Part shown: positions 46,431 to 56,024 of the stretch, one piece after another | How positions within the stretch are numbered: the stretch's first letter is position 1 | Layout of the letters: each line of letters begins with the position of its first letter | Origin: Aquimarina aquimarini | Lineage (GTDB): Bacteria; Bacteroidota; Bacteroidia; Flavobacteriales; Flavobacteriaceae | Reading direction: 5' to 3' | Assembly (NCBI RefSeq): GCF_900299535.1 | Contig: NZ_OMKE01000005.1 | Location: 62,001-126,000, forward strand | DNA: 64,000 bases | Made by a program: the position numbers and the translations under genes | The notes under the pieces: model-generated | The model's input: the letters and a program-made list of their open reading frames with translations, nothing else | Databases searched by the model: none | Told to the model about the DNA's origin: nothing

Positions 46431-46560
46431 AAGGAGATCACTCCAAAAAAGTAACTTCAAAACTAAAAGCCTATTTTAGTTTTACCAAAAGCACACTATC
46501 TAAAAAACTTGATCGTGGTATCTATCTGGTAATAAGTTACTTTTTTAGAGAAATCTCCTT
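46431..46560. repeat. 130-bp nested palindrome, possible MITE or bidirectional terminator
   Basis: The outer arms, 46431-46457 and 46534-46560, are inverted repeats: AAGGAGAT pairs with ATCTCCTT and AAAAAAGTAACTT with AAGTTACTTTTTT, with a few mismatches between. Inside is a second perfect 10-bp palindrome, AAAACTAAAA/TTTTAGTTTT, with a 5-base loop (about 46460-46484). A-runs on the left and T-runs on the right flank the arms. It lies between dnaG (reading away) and the stop of the T9SS gene. No target-site duplication is evident. Confidence 0.7.
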
Positions 46561-46587
46561 AAGTCTATTTTTTTTGTTTCTAAAAAG

Positions 46588-49500
46588 TTATTTTGAAATA
46601 ACGAAACTTCTAGTTACAATAGTTTCTTCTGCTATTATCCGAACAAAATATGTTCCAGCAGTAAGGTCACTTACATTAACTTGTTGTTTATTTTCTTCAT
46701 TTTTAACTGTACGTACCAGTTGACCAAACATTGAAAAAATCTCCAAGCTTTGGATTGGTGCTTTATCTACAGATATATTCAAAATACCGTTATTTACAGG
46801 ATTTGGCGACAATACAAATCTTTTATCATTTGCCTTGACATCTGTAAGCTCATAAGTATTTAATCGTACTCTTGCTCCTTGCACACAGAATTCTGTAATT
46901 TCTGAACTAGTAAACTGTCCTCCTGTTACAATTGTACCAGCACTACTTGATAAGGTATAAGAACCATTACCATATGAGCAGCAAATTCCATCACCAAAAG
47001 AATCTGATATTGTAAAAACAAAGTTACCTGCAGCTAATCCAGTAATCGCTTCTGTAACCGTTGATCCATCAGGGTTTGCTGTAGAATAACTTTTTGAAGC
47101 TACTGTTGTTCCTGCCGCATCTTTTAACATCCAAGAAGTTTCTTGTGGATAATTATCAAATGTTATATTTAATGTCAAATCACTTGCTGCACAGTTTCCT
47201 GCCGCTCCTGTAGAAAGCGATATTGCATCTATTGCAGCATCGGCTTGCCAAGTATTACCTGTTACTCTATTAAATCGTAATTGTACCCCTGAGCCAAGAT
47301 AAGCTGCTAAATCTACGGTTGCTGTCTGCCAAGAGTTACCTTGATTTCCTGTTCTACTCCAAACACTTGTCCAAGTTACTCCTTCATCATTACTAACCTC
47401 TACATCAAGTGATCCAAAGTTTGTTGCTCCAAACATGTGATACTTAAACGAAAATATTGCCGCTGTTGCATCATTAAGATCAAAACAAGGAGAATTAAGT
47501 ATCGCTTGTTTACTAGGATACCCTGTTCCACTACCTGATGCTTCTACATATATATACGAAGTTCCATCTGCAGCACTTGAAGGACCAGTCCCATTTGAAG
47601 GAGTTCCTGCTGAATTTCTTGACCAATCAAGATTATCTCCTGACGCTTGAGTCCAAGCTCCTAAATTAGTTTCAAAACTCTCATTATAGGGCGCTACTAA
47701 ACCGTTTAAACAACCTGGCCCTGTTGTACTTTCTAGTGTCGTTACACTTACTGTATTACTTGGCGCGGATTGGTTTCCTGCTGCATCTTTTGCTATTACA
47801 TAAAATGAATATGTGGTAAGAGGAGCTAATCCCATTACAGTGTATGACGCTGTAGAAGAATTACCGACTACGACATTATCTTGATAGATATCGTATCCTG
47901 TAACACCTATATTATCTGTAGATGCCCCCCAATTTAATGTAGTTTCTCTTGCTGTAGTACCTGAAGCTGCTAAATTAGCTGGAGTAGACGGCGGATCATT
48001 ATCAACAACTGCTGGCTCTATCTTAAAAGCAACTACATGACTTTTTCTCACATTTGGAGAAGGCCCTTTCATATATTCACTTATATGCCAGAATGTTTTA
48101 TCGTCTAATGGATCTATTGTTAATTGCCCATAATCCCCATACCTACCATCACTTCGGTTATTTTGGCTGTCACCATTTGCAGAAACCTGCTCTGCTACAG
48201 TCATGGTACCTAATGGGTCATTTGCTAATCTTCCTGTATATCGCAATGATGTATATACACTTGAGCTAACAACGGTATATGCAAGACCAATATTCCCTAA
48301 TGAATCCATTCCTATACTTCCACAAAAAGCACTTAATCCATCTGGCTGTGTATATGTTCCTTCTTGATAAATAGTCCATGGCTGACCATCTGCTGTTTGA
48401 CGAAGTTCATACCAACGTATTCCTGCTAGACTATCTGTACCATTTAAATCAACTACAAAATTCATCACTACAGAATTATGTGATGGGAATCGTCTATAAT
48501 TCGTCATATACATCATTGTTGCTTGAAGCGCATCTATATCTGGCCCATTACCAGGCTCATCCAGATTTTGAAAAGACCCATTATCAAAAACACTATCAAA
48601 CGGTGCTGTATCAACCTGTTGTGGTGTTGAAATTGTAGAATTAGCAGGGGTTACCCAATCTACATCTATTGTCCATATTTTTAAGTGATCTTGAGTAACT
48701 CCTGTCCAACTATCATCTTGCAAGTATACTATTGGACATCCAACTCCCACTGGAGGCAATGTAGTTCCTGTTGCATTAAACCCTCCTGGACTGTAAAATC
48801 CATTAGTTTTGGCTCCAGGTAAAGAAAAACTAACCATTTGAGCATTTGCATCTCCTGCGATCATTTTATCACGTTCTACCGCAAATACAACATTATTGGT
48901 GTCGGGAGCATTTTGATCTTTATTGGCTGTAATATAATATCCATCACTCCAAATAGATAGTTTTTCATAATCAGGAAATGTTCCTGTATTAAATCTATAG
49001 GTTGACCATCCATCATTTACTGGATCAGGACCTTTACAAACTGCTATCAAAAATCCATTAGGAGAATTACTAAACTCCATAATAATAAATCGATCTACAA
49101 AGTTATCGTAGACAACAATGGGGTCTCCTAATGTTTCTCCAGGAAATAGTGTACCTAAGGATGCTTCTGCTAACAAAACATTACCAGATCTATCCAGAAT
49201 ACCAAAACCTGAATTAAATGCGTATACATAATGATTAGGACCAATTGCTCCTGTAGCATCATTCAGTACCGTTCCTACATGTGCATCAAAGGATGCTAAT
49301 GGGGCTCTAATAGCCATTTTGCTAGCACTTTTTTGTTGCTCAATAAGGGGATCATTCCCTTTTGGAAATCCTTTTCCTGGTACCACAGTATTACTACCTC
49401 TGCGCTTTGGTGGCGCTACATGACCAAGACCTTTTGCTGAAATGATATTCTCCATCTTAGAAAGTGCAGGAATATCTCTTTTGTAAGCCGCTTTACCAAC

Positions 49501-49590
49501 AGAATTTGCCTTGACGGGACTTCCTTTTTGAGCTAGCAGTCCAAAACTGCAAAACACAAAAAATACTAGATAAATAAAATTTGTTTTCAT
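46588..49590 (-). CDS. Large secreted protein with FN3, MAM-like and T9SS sorting domains
   Basis: 1000 residues. Signal peptide MKTNFIYLVFFVFCSFGLLA. The N-terminal 530 residues are of unknown fold with many Gly/Asn loops (AIGPNHYVYAFNSGFGILDR). Next come a fibronectin type III domain (PSTPANLAASGTTARETTLN onward), a MAM-like jelly roll (LGAWTQASGDNLDWSRNSAG to AIDAISLSTG), a beta domain with SFGDGICCSYGNGS, and a type A T9SS tail (SPNPVNNGILNISV to SFVISK). It is exported through the outer membrane and probably surface-attached. Function is unknown; adhesion or macromolecule binding is the most cautious guess. A monocistronic unit. Confidence 0.85.
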   Translation of the reverse strand: MKTNFIYLVFFVFCSFGLLAQKGSPVKANSVGKAAYKRDIPALSKMENIISAKGLGHVAPPKRRGSNTVVPGKGFPKGNDPLIEQQKSASKMAIRAPLASFDAHVGTVLNDATGAIGPNHYVYAFNSGFGILDRSGNVLLAEASLGTLFPGETLGDPIVVYDNFVDRFIIMEFSNSPNGFLIAVCKGPDPVNDGWSTYRFNTGTFPDYEKLSIWSDGYYITANKDQNAPDTNNVVFAVERDKMIAGDANAQMVSFSLPGAKTNGFYSPGGFNATGTTLPPVGVGCPIVYLQDDSWTGVTQDHLKIWTIDVDWVTPANSTISTPQQVDTAPFDSVFDNGSFQNLDEPGNGPDIDALQATMMYMTNYRRFPSHNSVVMNFVVDLNGTDSLAGIRWYELRQTADGQPWTIYQEGTYTQPDGLSAFCGSIGMDSLGNIGLAYTVVSSSVYTSLRYTGRLANDPLGTMTVAEQVSANGDSQNNRSDGRYGDYGQLTIDPLDDKTFWHISEYMKGPSPNVRKSHVVAFKIEPAVVDNDPPSTPANLAASGTTARETTLNWGASTDNIGVTGYDIYQDNVVVGNSSTASYTVMGLAPLTTYSFYVIAKDAAGNQSAPSNTVSVTTLESTTGPGCLNGLVAPYNESFETNLGAWTQASGDNLDWSRNSAGTPSNGTGPSSAADGTSYIYVEASGSGTGYPSKQAILNSPCFDLNDATAAIFSFKYHMFGATNFGSLDVEVSNDEGVTWTSVWSRTGNQGNSWQTATVDLAAYLGSGVQLRFNRVTGNTWQADAAIDAISLSTGAAGNCAASDLTLNITFDNYPQETSWMLKDAAGTTVASKSYSTANPDGSTVTEAITGLAAGNFVFTISDSFGDGICCSYGNGSYTLSSSAGTIVTGGQFTSSEITEFCVQGARVRLNTYELTDVKANDKRFVLSPNPVNNGILNISVDKAPIQSLEIFSMFGQLVRTVKNEENKQQVNVSDLTAGTYFVRIIAEETIVTRSFVISK

Positions 49591-49863
49591 ATGTGTGAAA
49601 TTTGGTTAACTGTTCGATTTTACACCATTTTTCAGCATAAGTAATAACGCTTATATTTTGAGGCAAAAAATATAAAAGCGTTTGTTGAATTCGGGAAGAA
49701 TTATTTCACACTATCTGACTCAGATAAATATAGAGCATTTTATCAAAAAACAAAAAAATAAACCCTTACAAAGCTCTTAAAAATAAGTATTTACACGCAT
49801 TCCGTAATATTTATATGGGTTTTACACATTATTATTTTTACTCAAAAAGAATAATGTCTAGTG

Positions 49864-50907
49864 TCAAAAATCAAATCGTAAACCTAATGACACATTATTT
49901 TGCTCAACCTCTGCATTCTTAAAAATAGGAGATATATCATATTTAGCATACAAAGACACATCACTAAAACCTATATAGGCACTTACTCCATATATTATTT
50001 TATTGGTATTATAATCTTTCTTAATTTTATCCTTAATACGATTTCCATTTTCTTTGTACTTTAGTTTCTGTCGAGTACTTATATTAAACCCTGCATACCC
50101 TCCTAACCCTATCCTAAATTTATTATTAGTATCGTATCGAATGCTATTTTCTGTTTCTTTTACTTTTGATGGACCTAATTCAAAATGCACAGGAATCACA
50201 AGATTATCCATTCTAAATTTAGATTTATCTAATTCTACTCTAAATTCTTCTAACACAGTTTGATTACCATTTTCTACAAAATATTTATTATTTCTAATTT
50301 TTAAACCATTTGAGGTGTATGAAATACCATATTTAACTCTTAAGAAATTTGTGTTTTTAAAGACTCTTGTTTTCCAAGCCCAACCTATTTCAAAAAATCG
50401 ACTTCCTAAAATCCTATAGTCTGAATCTTCTAATGATTGCCCATCAACAATTGCATTATTAAACCCTAATGCCATTACTACACTAGATGTCGTACGCTTA
50501 TCATAAGGTATTTCCTTTTTATTCTGTTCTCTTAAATCTATCCCAAAAACTGTATATTTATTAATCTCATTCTTTGTTATCGAATTAAAAACCTCAACTC
50601 CGTTACGTTCTAAAAGAGCTATTTTATTTTCTATAATCGCTATCCTATTTTCAATATTAAGAGCACGCTTCTTTGCTACTATTTCTTTATTTTGCTGAGC
50701 ATCTTCTCGCGATATTTTATTATTCGCTAATTTTTCATTAATCTTTTCTACTTCCTTTTTTAGGGCATCTTTTTCTGTTTGTATAATGTATTCTTTTTGC
50801 TTTTCTAACTCCTCTATTTTTTGATCTTTATTTATTTCTTGAGCTGTTAACAATTGAGCAAAAAGCGTCATGGCCACGAATGTAGCAATTGTAATTAAGG
50901 TCTTCAT
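49864..50907 (-). CDS. Outer-membrane beta-barrel protein with periplasmic coiled coil
   Basis: 347 residues. Signal peptide MKTLITIATFVAMTLFAQLL. Residues about 25-110 are a charged coiled coil (KIEELEKQKEYIIQTEKDAL). The rest alternates beta strands and ends VSLGLRFDF, with the aromatic last residue used by BAM-inserted barrels. The exact family is not recognised. It follows a sigma factor and its probable membrane partner on the same strand, which suggests an envelope-stress or regulated outer-membrane role (inference). Confidence 0.75.
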   Translation of the reverse strand: MKTLITIATFVAMTLFAQLLTAQEINKDQKIEELEKQKEYIIQTEKDALKKEVEKINEKLANNKISREDAQQNKEIVAKKRALNIENRIAIIENKIALLERNGVEVFNSITKNEINKYTVFGIDLREQNKKEIPYDKRTTSSVVMALGFNNAIVDGQSLEDSDYRILGSRFFEIGWAWKTRVFKNTNFLRVKYGISYTSNGLKIRNNKYFVENGNQTVLEEFRVELDKSKFRMDNLVIPVHFELGPSKVKETENSIRYDTNNKFRIGLGGYAGFNISTRQKLKYKENGNRIKDKIKKDYNTNKIIYGVSAYIGFSDVSLYAKYDISPIFKNAEVEQNNVSLGLRFDF

Positions 50908-50935
50908 TTTTTAAGAATTTTGATTTTTGCAATCC

Positions 50936-50960
50936 CTCTCTCTTTCTATAGGAGAGAGAG
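50936..50960 (-). terminator. Intergenic hairpin between regulator and barrel gene
   Basis: CTCTCTCT (50936-50943) pairs with AGAGAGAG (50953-50960), loop of 9 bases. No T-run follows directly on the minus strand, so it may be an attenuator or RNA-processing site rather than a full terminator. Confidence 0.4.
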
Positions 50961-50988
50961 ATTACTAATTATTGATTGATGAATGATA

Positions 50989-51804
50989 TTATTGATTTCT
51001 TTCTACTACGGCAGTTTTAACTTTTTGAAACCCTCTTTTAAGTGCTTCAAAAACACGTTGCTTAAACTTTTCATCAAGTTCTTGCTCTACATCTTGTAAA
51101 AGAATTGATGCATTTACCATTACTGAGTTACCGTTTTTTTCTATTGCAATTTCCTTTTGAGCTTTCTGTAACAATATATCTATTTCTTTATCACTTATCT
51201 GGATTTTGTTCTTTTGAAGCTCTTTGATTTCTGCAACAACTCCTGCTATTTTATTTTCTATCACCAAGGAGTCTATAAACCCTGCTTGCTTTTTGGTATG
51301 CAAGGGTTTGTCGCTTACCATTATTTTACGATCATATTTATGATTACTGAATATTTTTTCATCTACAGTATCATTAAAAATCGTTGCATTTGAAACAATT
51401 CTTTCTTTGTGAATTGCTTTTTTACTTTGTGATAAAGATATATCCAGCTTATTAGCTGTGGTATCATTTTCTAAAACATCGGTATTATCTTGAATTCTTT
51501 TTTCTAATACTTTATCATAAACTACTTCTACACCTTCTTTTTCTATAATTTCTTTATTACTATCAACAAATTGAGAACCTGTTGGCTCTTCTTCTGAATT
51601 TTTATCTACCACAATAGCAGTTGTAATTAGCATCACAACACAAATAGCAACAACCTTATACCACAAATTTCTTTTACTGTATCGTTGCTTACCTTGAACA
51701 TTGCTAAGCTTATCTTCTAATCTCTCCCATGAGTTAGCTGAAGGCTGTATAGTACGTTGCCCTAATTTTTCCTTCATCTTATCTTCAAATTTCAATGGCG
51801 CCAT
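50989..51804 (-). CDS. Membrane-anchored probable anti-sigma-type protein
   Basis: 271 residues. N-terminal cytoplasmic part of about 45 residues (MAPLKFEDKMKEKLGQRTIQ, SWERLEDKL), one transmembrane helix at about 47-66 (WYKVVAICVVMLITTAIVV), then a 200-residue charged extracytoplasmic part. There is no clear domain match. The call rests on topology and on its start lying 20 bases inside the end of the upstream ECF sigma gene, the usual place for an anti-sigma factor in Bacteroidota. The sigma-binding residues cannot be seen. Confidence 0.65.
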   Translation of the reverse strand: MAPLKFEDKMKEKLGQRTIQPSANSWERLEDKLSNVQGKQRYSKRNLWYKVVAICVVMLITTAIVVDKNSEEEPTGSQFVDSNKEIIEKEGVEVVYDKVLEKRIQDNTDVLENDTTANKLDISLSQSKKAIHKERIVSNATIFNDTVDEKIFSNHKYDRKIMVSDKPLHTKKQAGFIDSLVIENKIAGVVAEIKELQKNKIQISDKEIDILLQKAQKEIAIEKNGNSVMVNASILLQDVEQELDEKFKQRVFEALKRGFQKVKTAVVERNQ

Positions 51805-52366
51805 TACTTATATTATTTTGTTTATTTAATTTTTGCTGTAGCATTTTTCTAGCCTTAAAGAGTTGAGATTTTGAGGTACCTTCTGAAATTTCTAACATTT
51901 TTGCTATTTCTCTATGTTTATACCCTTCTATAGCATACAATACAAACACAACTTTATACCCTTCTGGTAAATTATCTATCAATTCTTGTATTTGATCTAC
52001 CTCTAATTCTGTATTAATATTATTATGAGATTCTTCATGATAGTTTGTTATTTCTTCTATAAACAAGACCCGTTTTTCTTTTCTTAAAAAAGAAATTGAT
52101 TCATTAATCATAATTCTTCTTACCCATCCCTCAAAATTTCCTTCGAACCTAAATTTATCTATATTCATAAAAACCTTCAAAAACCCACTCAACATTACTT
52201 CTTCTGCAAAATGAATATCTTTTATGTACTGTCTGCATACACTTAGCATCTTGGGAGCATGTTTATTGTACAACTGACGTTGCGCATCATGATGCTGTTT
52301 TGCAGCTTTTTTTATAAGCTGAGTCTCGTTTTTATAAAACTGAATAACTTTCAATAATAAGATCAA
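51785..52366 (-). CDS. ECF-type RNA polymerase sigma factor
   Basis: 193 residues. Region 2 is at about 20-95 (QRQLYNKHAPKMLSVCRQYI, DIHFAEEVMLSGFLKVFMNI, FRFEGNFEGWVRRIMIN). Region 4 is at about 125-180 (LPEGYKVVFVLYAIEGYKHR, EIAKMLEISEGTSKSQLFKA). This is the sigma-70 family extracytoplasmic-function layout. It overlaps the downstream membrane protein gene by 20 bases, so the two are coupled. The outer-membrane protein gene at 49864 is a plausible member of its regulon. Confidence 0.92.
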   Translation of the reverse strand: MILLLKVIQFYKNETQLIKKAAKQHHDAQRQLYNKHAPKMLSVCRQYIKDIHFAEEVMLSGFLKVFMNIDKFRFEGNFEGWVRRIMINESISFLRKEKRVLFIEEITNYHEESHNNINTELEVDQIQELIDNLPEGYKVVFVLYAIEGYKHREIAKMLEISEGTSKSQLFKARKMLQQKLNKQNNISNGAIEI

Positions 52367-52526
52367 TTAGTTTGAACCCTTCTTTTACATAGACGGTAAT
52401 AAAAACAAAAAGGTTGCCTGGTTTATTTTTTTCTGTTTTTAATACAGAAATAACTTCTTTAAAAAAAAGAAACAGGATAGTTACTACACGTGGCTATAAG
52501 ATTTTATATCCAGCAAAAAGTGGGAA

Positions 52527-53504
52527 TTATTTTTTTCGATCGATTACATAATCAACCATTAACTCTAAGGATGATTTATAATCTGAATCTGGATATTCTG
52601 ATAAAATAGTAAGTGCTTCATTTTTGAATTGATGCATTATAGTAATAGCATACTCTAATCCTCCACTTATCTTTACAAAGTCTATAACTTGCTTAACTCT
52701 CTTTTTATCTTTATTATGATTCTTTACAGAGTTGATAAGCCATTTCTTTTTCTCCTTACTACAATGATTTAATGTATATATAAGAGGTAATGTCATTTTT
52801 TGCTCTTTTATATCAATCCCTGTTGGTTTACCTATAGCAGTATCTCCATAATCAAATAAATCATCTTTTATCTGAAAAGCCATACCTATAAGTTCCCCAA
52901 ATCTTCTCATTTTCTGAACATTATCTGAATCAGGAGCTACAGAACAAGCCCCTAAACCACAACAAGCAGCAATCAGTGTTGCTGTTTTCTGACGTATGAT
53001 CTCATAATACACTTCTTCTGTAATATCAAGACTTCTGGCTTTCTCGATTTGTAGCAACTCTCCTTCACTCATTTCTCTAACAGCTACCGAGATAATTTTT
53101 AATAAATCAAAATCTCCATGATCTATTGAGAGCAACAAACCTTTTGATAGTAGGTAATCTCCAACTAAGACTGCTATTTTATTTTTCCACAATGCATTGA
53201 TAGAAAAAAAGCCTCGTCTCTGATTTGAATCATCAACCACATCATCATGAACCAAAGTTGCTGTGTGTATTAATTCTATTACAGAAGCTCCCCTATATGT
53301 ACGCTCATTAACATCTCCTCCTGAAACCATTTTGGCCACGAGAAAAACAAACATAGGTCGCATTTGCTTACCTTTTCTATTTACAATATAATGGGTAATT
53401 CTATTAAGTAAGGCTACCTTGGATGTCATTGATTCTGAAAACTTTTGCTCAAAAAGCTCCATTTCATCAACGATCGGTAGTTTTATTTGTTCTACAACTT
53501 TCAA
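52527..53504 (-). CDS. Polyprenyl (trans-isoprenyl) diphosphate synthase
   Basis: 325 residues. Condenses isopentenyl diphosphate with allylic diphosphates to long chains, likely the quinone side chain. The first Asp-rich motif is HDDVVDDSNQRRG, the second FQIKDDLFDYGD, with KGKQMRPMFVFL before them. The length of the product chain cannot be told from sequence; octaprenyl- or solanesyl-type is common for this group (menaquinone precursor). Single gene upstream of the sigma factor. Confidence 0.92.
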   Translation of the reverse strand: MKVVEQIKLPIVDEMELFEQKFSESMTSKVALLNRITHYIVNRKGKQMRPMFVFLVAKMVSGGDVNERTYRGASVIELIHTATLVHDDVVDDSNQRRGFFSINALWKNKIAVLVGDYLLSKGLLLSIDHGDFDLLKIISVAVREMSEGELLQIEKARSLDITEEVYYEIIRQKTATLIAACCGLGACSVAPDSDNVQKMRRFGELIGMAFQIKDDLFDYGDTAIGKPTGIDIKEQKMTLPLIYTLNHCSKEKKKWLINSVKNHNKDKKRVKQVIDFVKISGGLEYAITIMHQFKNEALTILSEYPDSDYKSSLELMVDYVIDRKK

Positions 53505-53640
53505 TATGTGGTACTTGATTCTGTTTGAAAAATGTACTGCGAAGATAATGTAAATAGTTTTTCTTTGAAACCTATCTTATTTTTATATTATAGATATTGC
53601 TATTAATTCTTTTTATAAGATCATTATCTTAGAAAAAAAA

Positions 53641-54681
53641 TTAAGTCTTATTAGCTAATTGACCACAAGCAGCATCAATATCTTTTCCCCGACTACGACG
53701 TACATTTACCACTATCCCTCTAGACTCCAACCCCTTAATATAATTGTTTAATGCTTCTGATGATGCTTGCTGAAATCCATCATCATCAATTGGATTATAT
53801 TCTATAAGATTTACCTTGCAAGGCACATACGCACAAAAAGAAATCAGAGCGTCTATATCTTTTTTTCTATCATTTATCCCTTTCCAAACCACATATTCGT
53901 ATGTAATTCTGCTTTTGGTTTTTTCATACCAATATTCAAGTGATTCCCGAAGATCTGACAATGGAAATTTTTGATTAAAAGGCATGATTGAAGTACGCAC
54001 TTCATCTATTGCTGAATGTAAAGAAACTGCTAGTTTGAATTTTACATCATCATCAGCCATTTTCTTTATCATTTTTGGAACACCCGAAGTGGATAACGTA
54101 ATTCTTCTAGGAGACATAGCCAATCCTTCTGGAGAAGTAATTTTATCAATAGCTTTGAGTACATTTTTGTAATTCATCAAGGGTTCTCCCATACCCATAA
54201 ATACTATATTAGACAATGGTCGACTATGATACAACCTACTTTCTTTATCAATTGCCATTACCTGATCATAAATCTCATCAGGATTGAGATTCCTCATCCT
54301 TTTTAATCGAGCTGTAGCACAAAACTTACAATCCAAACTACATCCAACCTGAGATGACACACATGCTGTAGTTCTTGTTGGAGTAGGGATCAATACAGAT
54401 TCTACAATCAACCCATCATGTAATCTTACTGCATTTTTTATAGTACCGTCAGTACTACGTTGCATTTGATCAACTCTAATATGATTAATAACAAAATTTT
54501 CTTCCAACATTTTTCTAGTAGTCTTAGAGATATTTGTCATATCCTCAAAACTATGAGCTCCTTTATTCCAAAGCCACTCATACACCTGATTCCCTCGAAA
54601 AGGTTTATCATTATTATCTTGAAAAAACAGTCGCAACTGATCTTTTGTTAACGTCCTTATATCTTTTTTCTTCATTGTCAT
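53641..54681 (-). CDS. rlmN: 23S rRNA/tRNA m2A methyltransferase RlmN
   Basis: 346 residues. Radical SAM enzyme methylating A2503 of 23S rRNA and A37 of some tRNAs. The Fe-S motif is CSLDCKFCATARL, with SNIVFMGMGEPLMNYKNVLK and the C-terminal Cys in DIDAACGQL. The N-terminal QVYEWLWNKGAHSFEDMTN is also typical. The start may be the second ATG, two codons in. A TACTTTTG box (54689-54696) lies only 8 bases upstream, so the message would have almost no leader. Confidence 0.96.
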   Translation of the reverse strand: MTMKKKDIRTLTKDQLRLFFQDNNDKPFRGNQVYEWLWNKGAHSFEDMTNISKTTRKMLEENFVINHIRVDQMQRSTDGTIKNAVRLHDGLIVESVLIPTPTRTTACVSSQVGCSLDCKFCATARLKRMRNLNPDEIYDQVMAIDKESRLYHSRPLSNIVFMGMGEPLMNYKNVLKAIDKITSPEGLAMSPRRITLSTSGVPKMIKKMADDDVKFKLAVSLHSAIDEVRTSIMPFNQKFPLSDLRESLEYWYEKTKSRITYEYVVWKGINDRKKDIDALISFCAYVPCKVNLIEYNPIDDDGFQQASSEALNNYIKGLESRGIVVNVRRSRGKDIDAACGQLANKT

Positions 54682-54751
54682 ACTTTTGCAAAAGTAAAAA
54701 GATAAACTGGTACTCTGATAGTCATCTTAATTCTTTATTAGAATTATCAAA

Positions 54752-54784
54752 AAAACCTCAAGTATATGCCATACCTGAGGTTTT
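54752..54784 (-). terminator. Terminator after the chalcone-isomerase-like/DUF2147 gene
   Basis: AAAACCTCA (54752-54760) pairs with TGAGGTTTT (54776-54784), extended inward by GTAT/ATAC after a mismatch. A short A-run precedes it on the plus strand, giving a T-run on the minus strand. Confidence 0.7.
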
Positions 54785-54805
54785 AATTATTTGATTATGA
54801 TATCC

Positions 54806-55729
54806 TTATTTCTTTACTCTTTTCCACACGTGACTTCCTCCTCCTTTATACTTCATATTGAGTATATCTTTATCTTCTGCATCTATCCATATTTGGCATT
54901 CTGAAACTTCACCTGTCTTGATATCTGTATATTTACCATTTATGTATCTATCTCCTTTTAGTTTCAATCCTTTCATGATAACTAATCCTTCTACATTTTG
55001 GTTTTTATCAGCTCCTTGGCATTCATAACAAACAGCATCTCTTTCTGATATACGCATCATTCTTTGGATAGAACCATATACTTGTTTTTTAATAACATAT
55101 AATTGAACTATACTAAGAGCTACTCCTGTTTTTTTATCATATGTTTTCCATCTTCCCAAAATAGGATTTGGCTCAAATGATGCTAATAAATTCTCCTTTA
55201 ACTTTTCGTCTACAGGGTTTTCTCCTAACCATATTTTGAATAAAGCCTTTTTAAATTCTTTACTATTTATAGTCCCTAATGCCTTTTTATTTTTATACAA
55301 TGTTAATTTACCGCCTTTTACATAAAGGATTTTGAAAATATCAAACTTATTTATCTCATTAGGAATAAGGTGTAAAAAGTCTCGTATTTGATTTTCAAAA
55401 AGATAACTATTTCCATCTGTCGCTCTTTCTAATCCATTTCTTATCAAATCTTTAAAATCACTATCTGAAATAGAAGAGGAAGTAATCTTAATAGTAATAG
55501 CCATCGTTGCATCTTTATCTGCTACCATAATACCATCTTCTACTCCTTCTACTTCAAAATCTAAATATAATGCCATTGCATACAATTTTTCTCTTGCTCC
55601 TGCACCATTGAGTATAAGTTCTGATCCTTCAAAAACATCAACATCATTAAAACGGATATCTCCTACTTGGGTTTGGGCATAAGAAAATATAGCATAAAAA
55701 AACACTATGTAGTACATTAATTTTTTCAT
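54806..55729 (-). CDS. Chalcone-isomerase-like plus DUF2147 fusion, exported
   Basis: 307 residues. Signal peptide MKKLMYYIVFFYAIFSYAQ. Residues about 20-180 resemble the chalcone-isomerase-like fold (NGAGAREKLYAMALYLDFEV, then RNGLERATDGN). Residues about 190-305 are a DUF2147 domain (ILGRWKTYDKKTGVALSIVQ, CYECQGADKNQNVEGLVIMK, YTDIKTGEVSECQIW). The two are more often separate genes. Function is unknown; periplasmic lipid or metabolite binding is possible. Single gene with its own terminator. Confidence 0.8.
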   Translation of the reverse strand: MKKLMYYIVFFYAIFSYAQTQVGDIRFNDVDVFEGSELILNGAGAREKLYAMALYLDFEVEGVEDGIMVADKDATMAITIKITSSSISDSDFKDLIRNGLERATDGNSYLFENQIRDFLHLIPNEINKFDIFKILYVKGGKLTLYKNKKALGTINSKEFKKALFKIWLGENPVDEKLKENLLASFEPNPILGRWKTYDKKTGVALSIVQLYVIKKQVYGSIQRMMRISERDAVCYECQGADKNQNVEGLVIMKGLKLKGDRYINGKYTDIKTGEVSECQIWIDAEDKDILNMKYKGGGSHVWKRVKK

Positions 55730-55969
55730 TCTTTAATTTAGGTTTAGTTCTTCTTTAATTTATTTGGAACACACAAAAAAACAACACTTATCTATAAAAG
55801 TGGCTTTTACAAGCTTTATCTAGGCCTTTTTTTCGATAAAAATCAATATTAATCGTTTTTCGGTAATTATGTTTTACGGTTTTACCATAATTTTTTTGAG
55901 GACACAAAACTATCATTTTTTCGCAAAAAAAACAACTCAATACGCTAATTTTCAGAAATATACAGTATG

Positions 55970-56002
55970 AAACCCTGTTGAATACGAAATTCAACAGGGT
56001 TT
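55970..56002 (-). terminator. Hairpin after queA
   Basis: A 14-bp stem AAACCCTGTTGAAT/ATTCAACAGGGTTT with a 5-base loop, 22 bases past the queA stop. The T-run on the minus strand is poor; on the plus strand it is TTTT. It may work in both directions. Confidence 0.65.
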
Positions 56003-56024
56003 TCACAATATATTTCGCTTATTA

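Noticed and set aside
55788-56006. 72-residue minus-strand frame between queA and the DUF2147 gene
   Set aside because: It runs through the 55970-56002 hairpin, has no family-like features and an odd Cys/Lys-rich composition, and starts 19 bases after the queA stop without other support.
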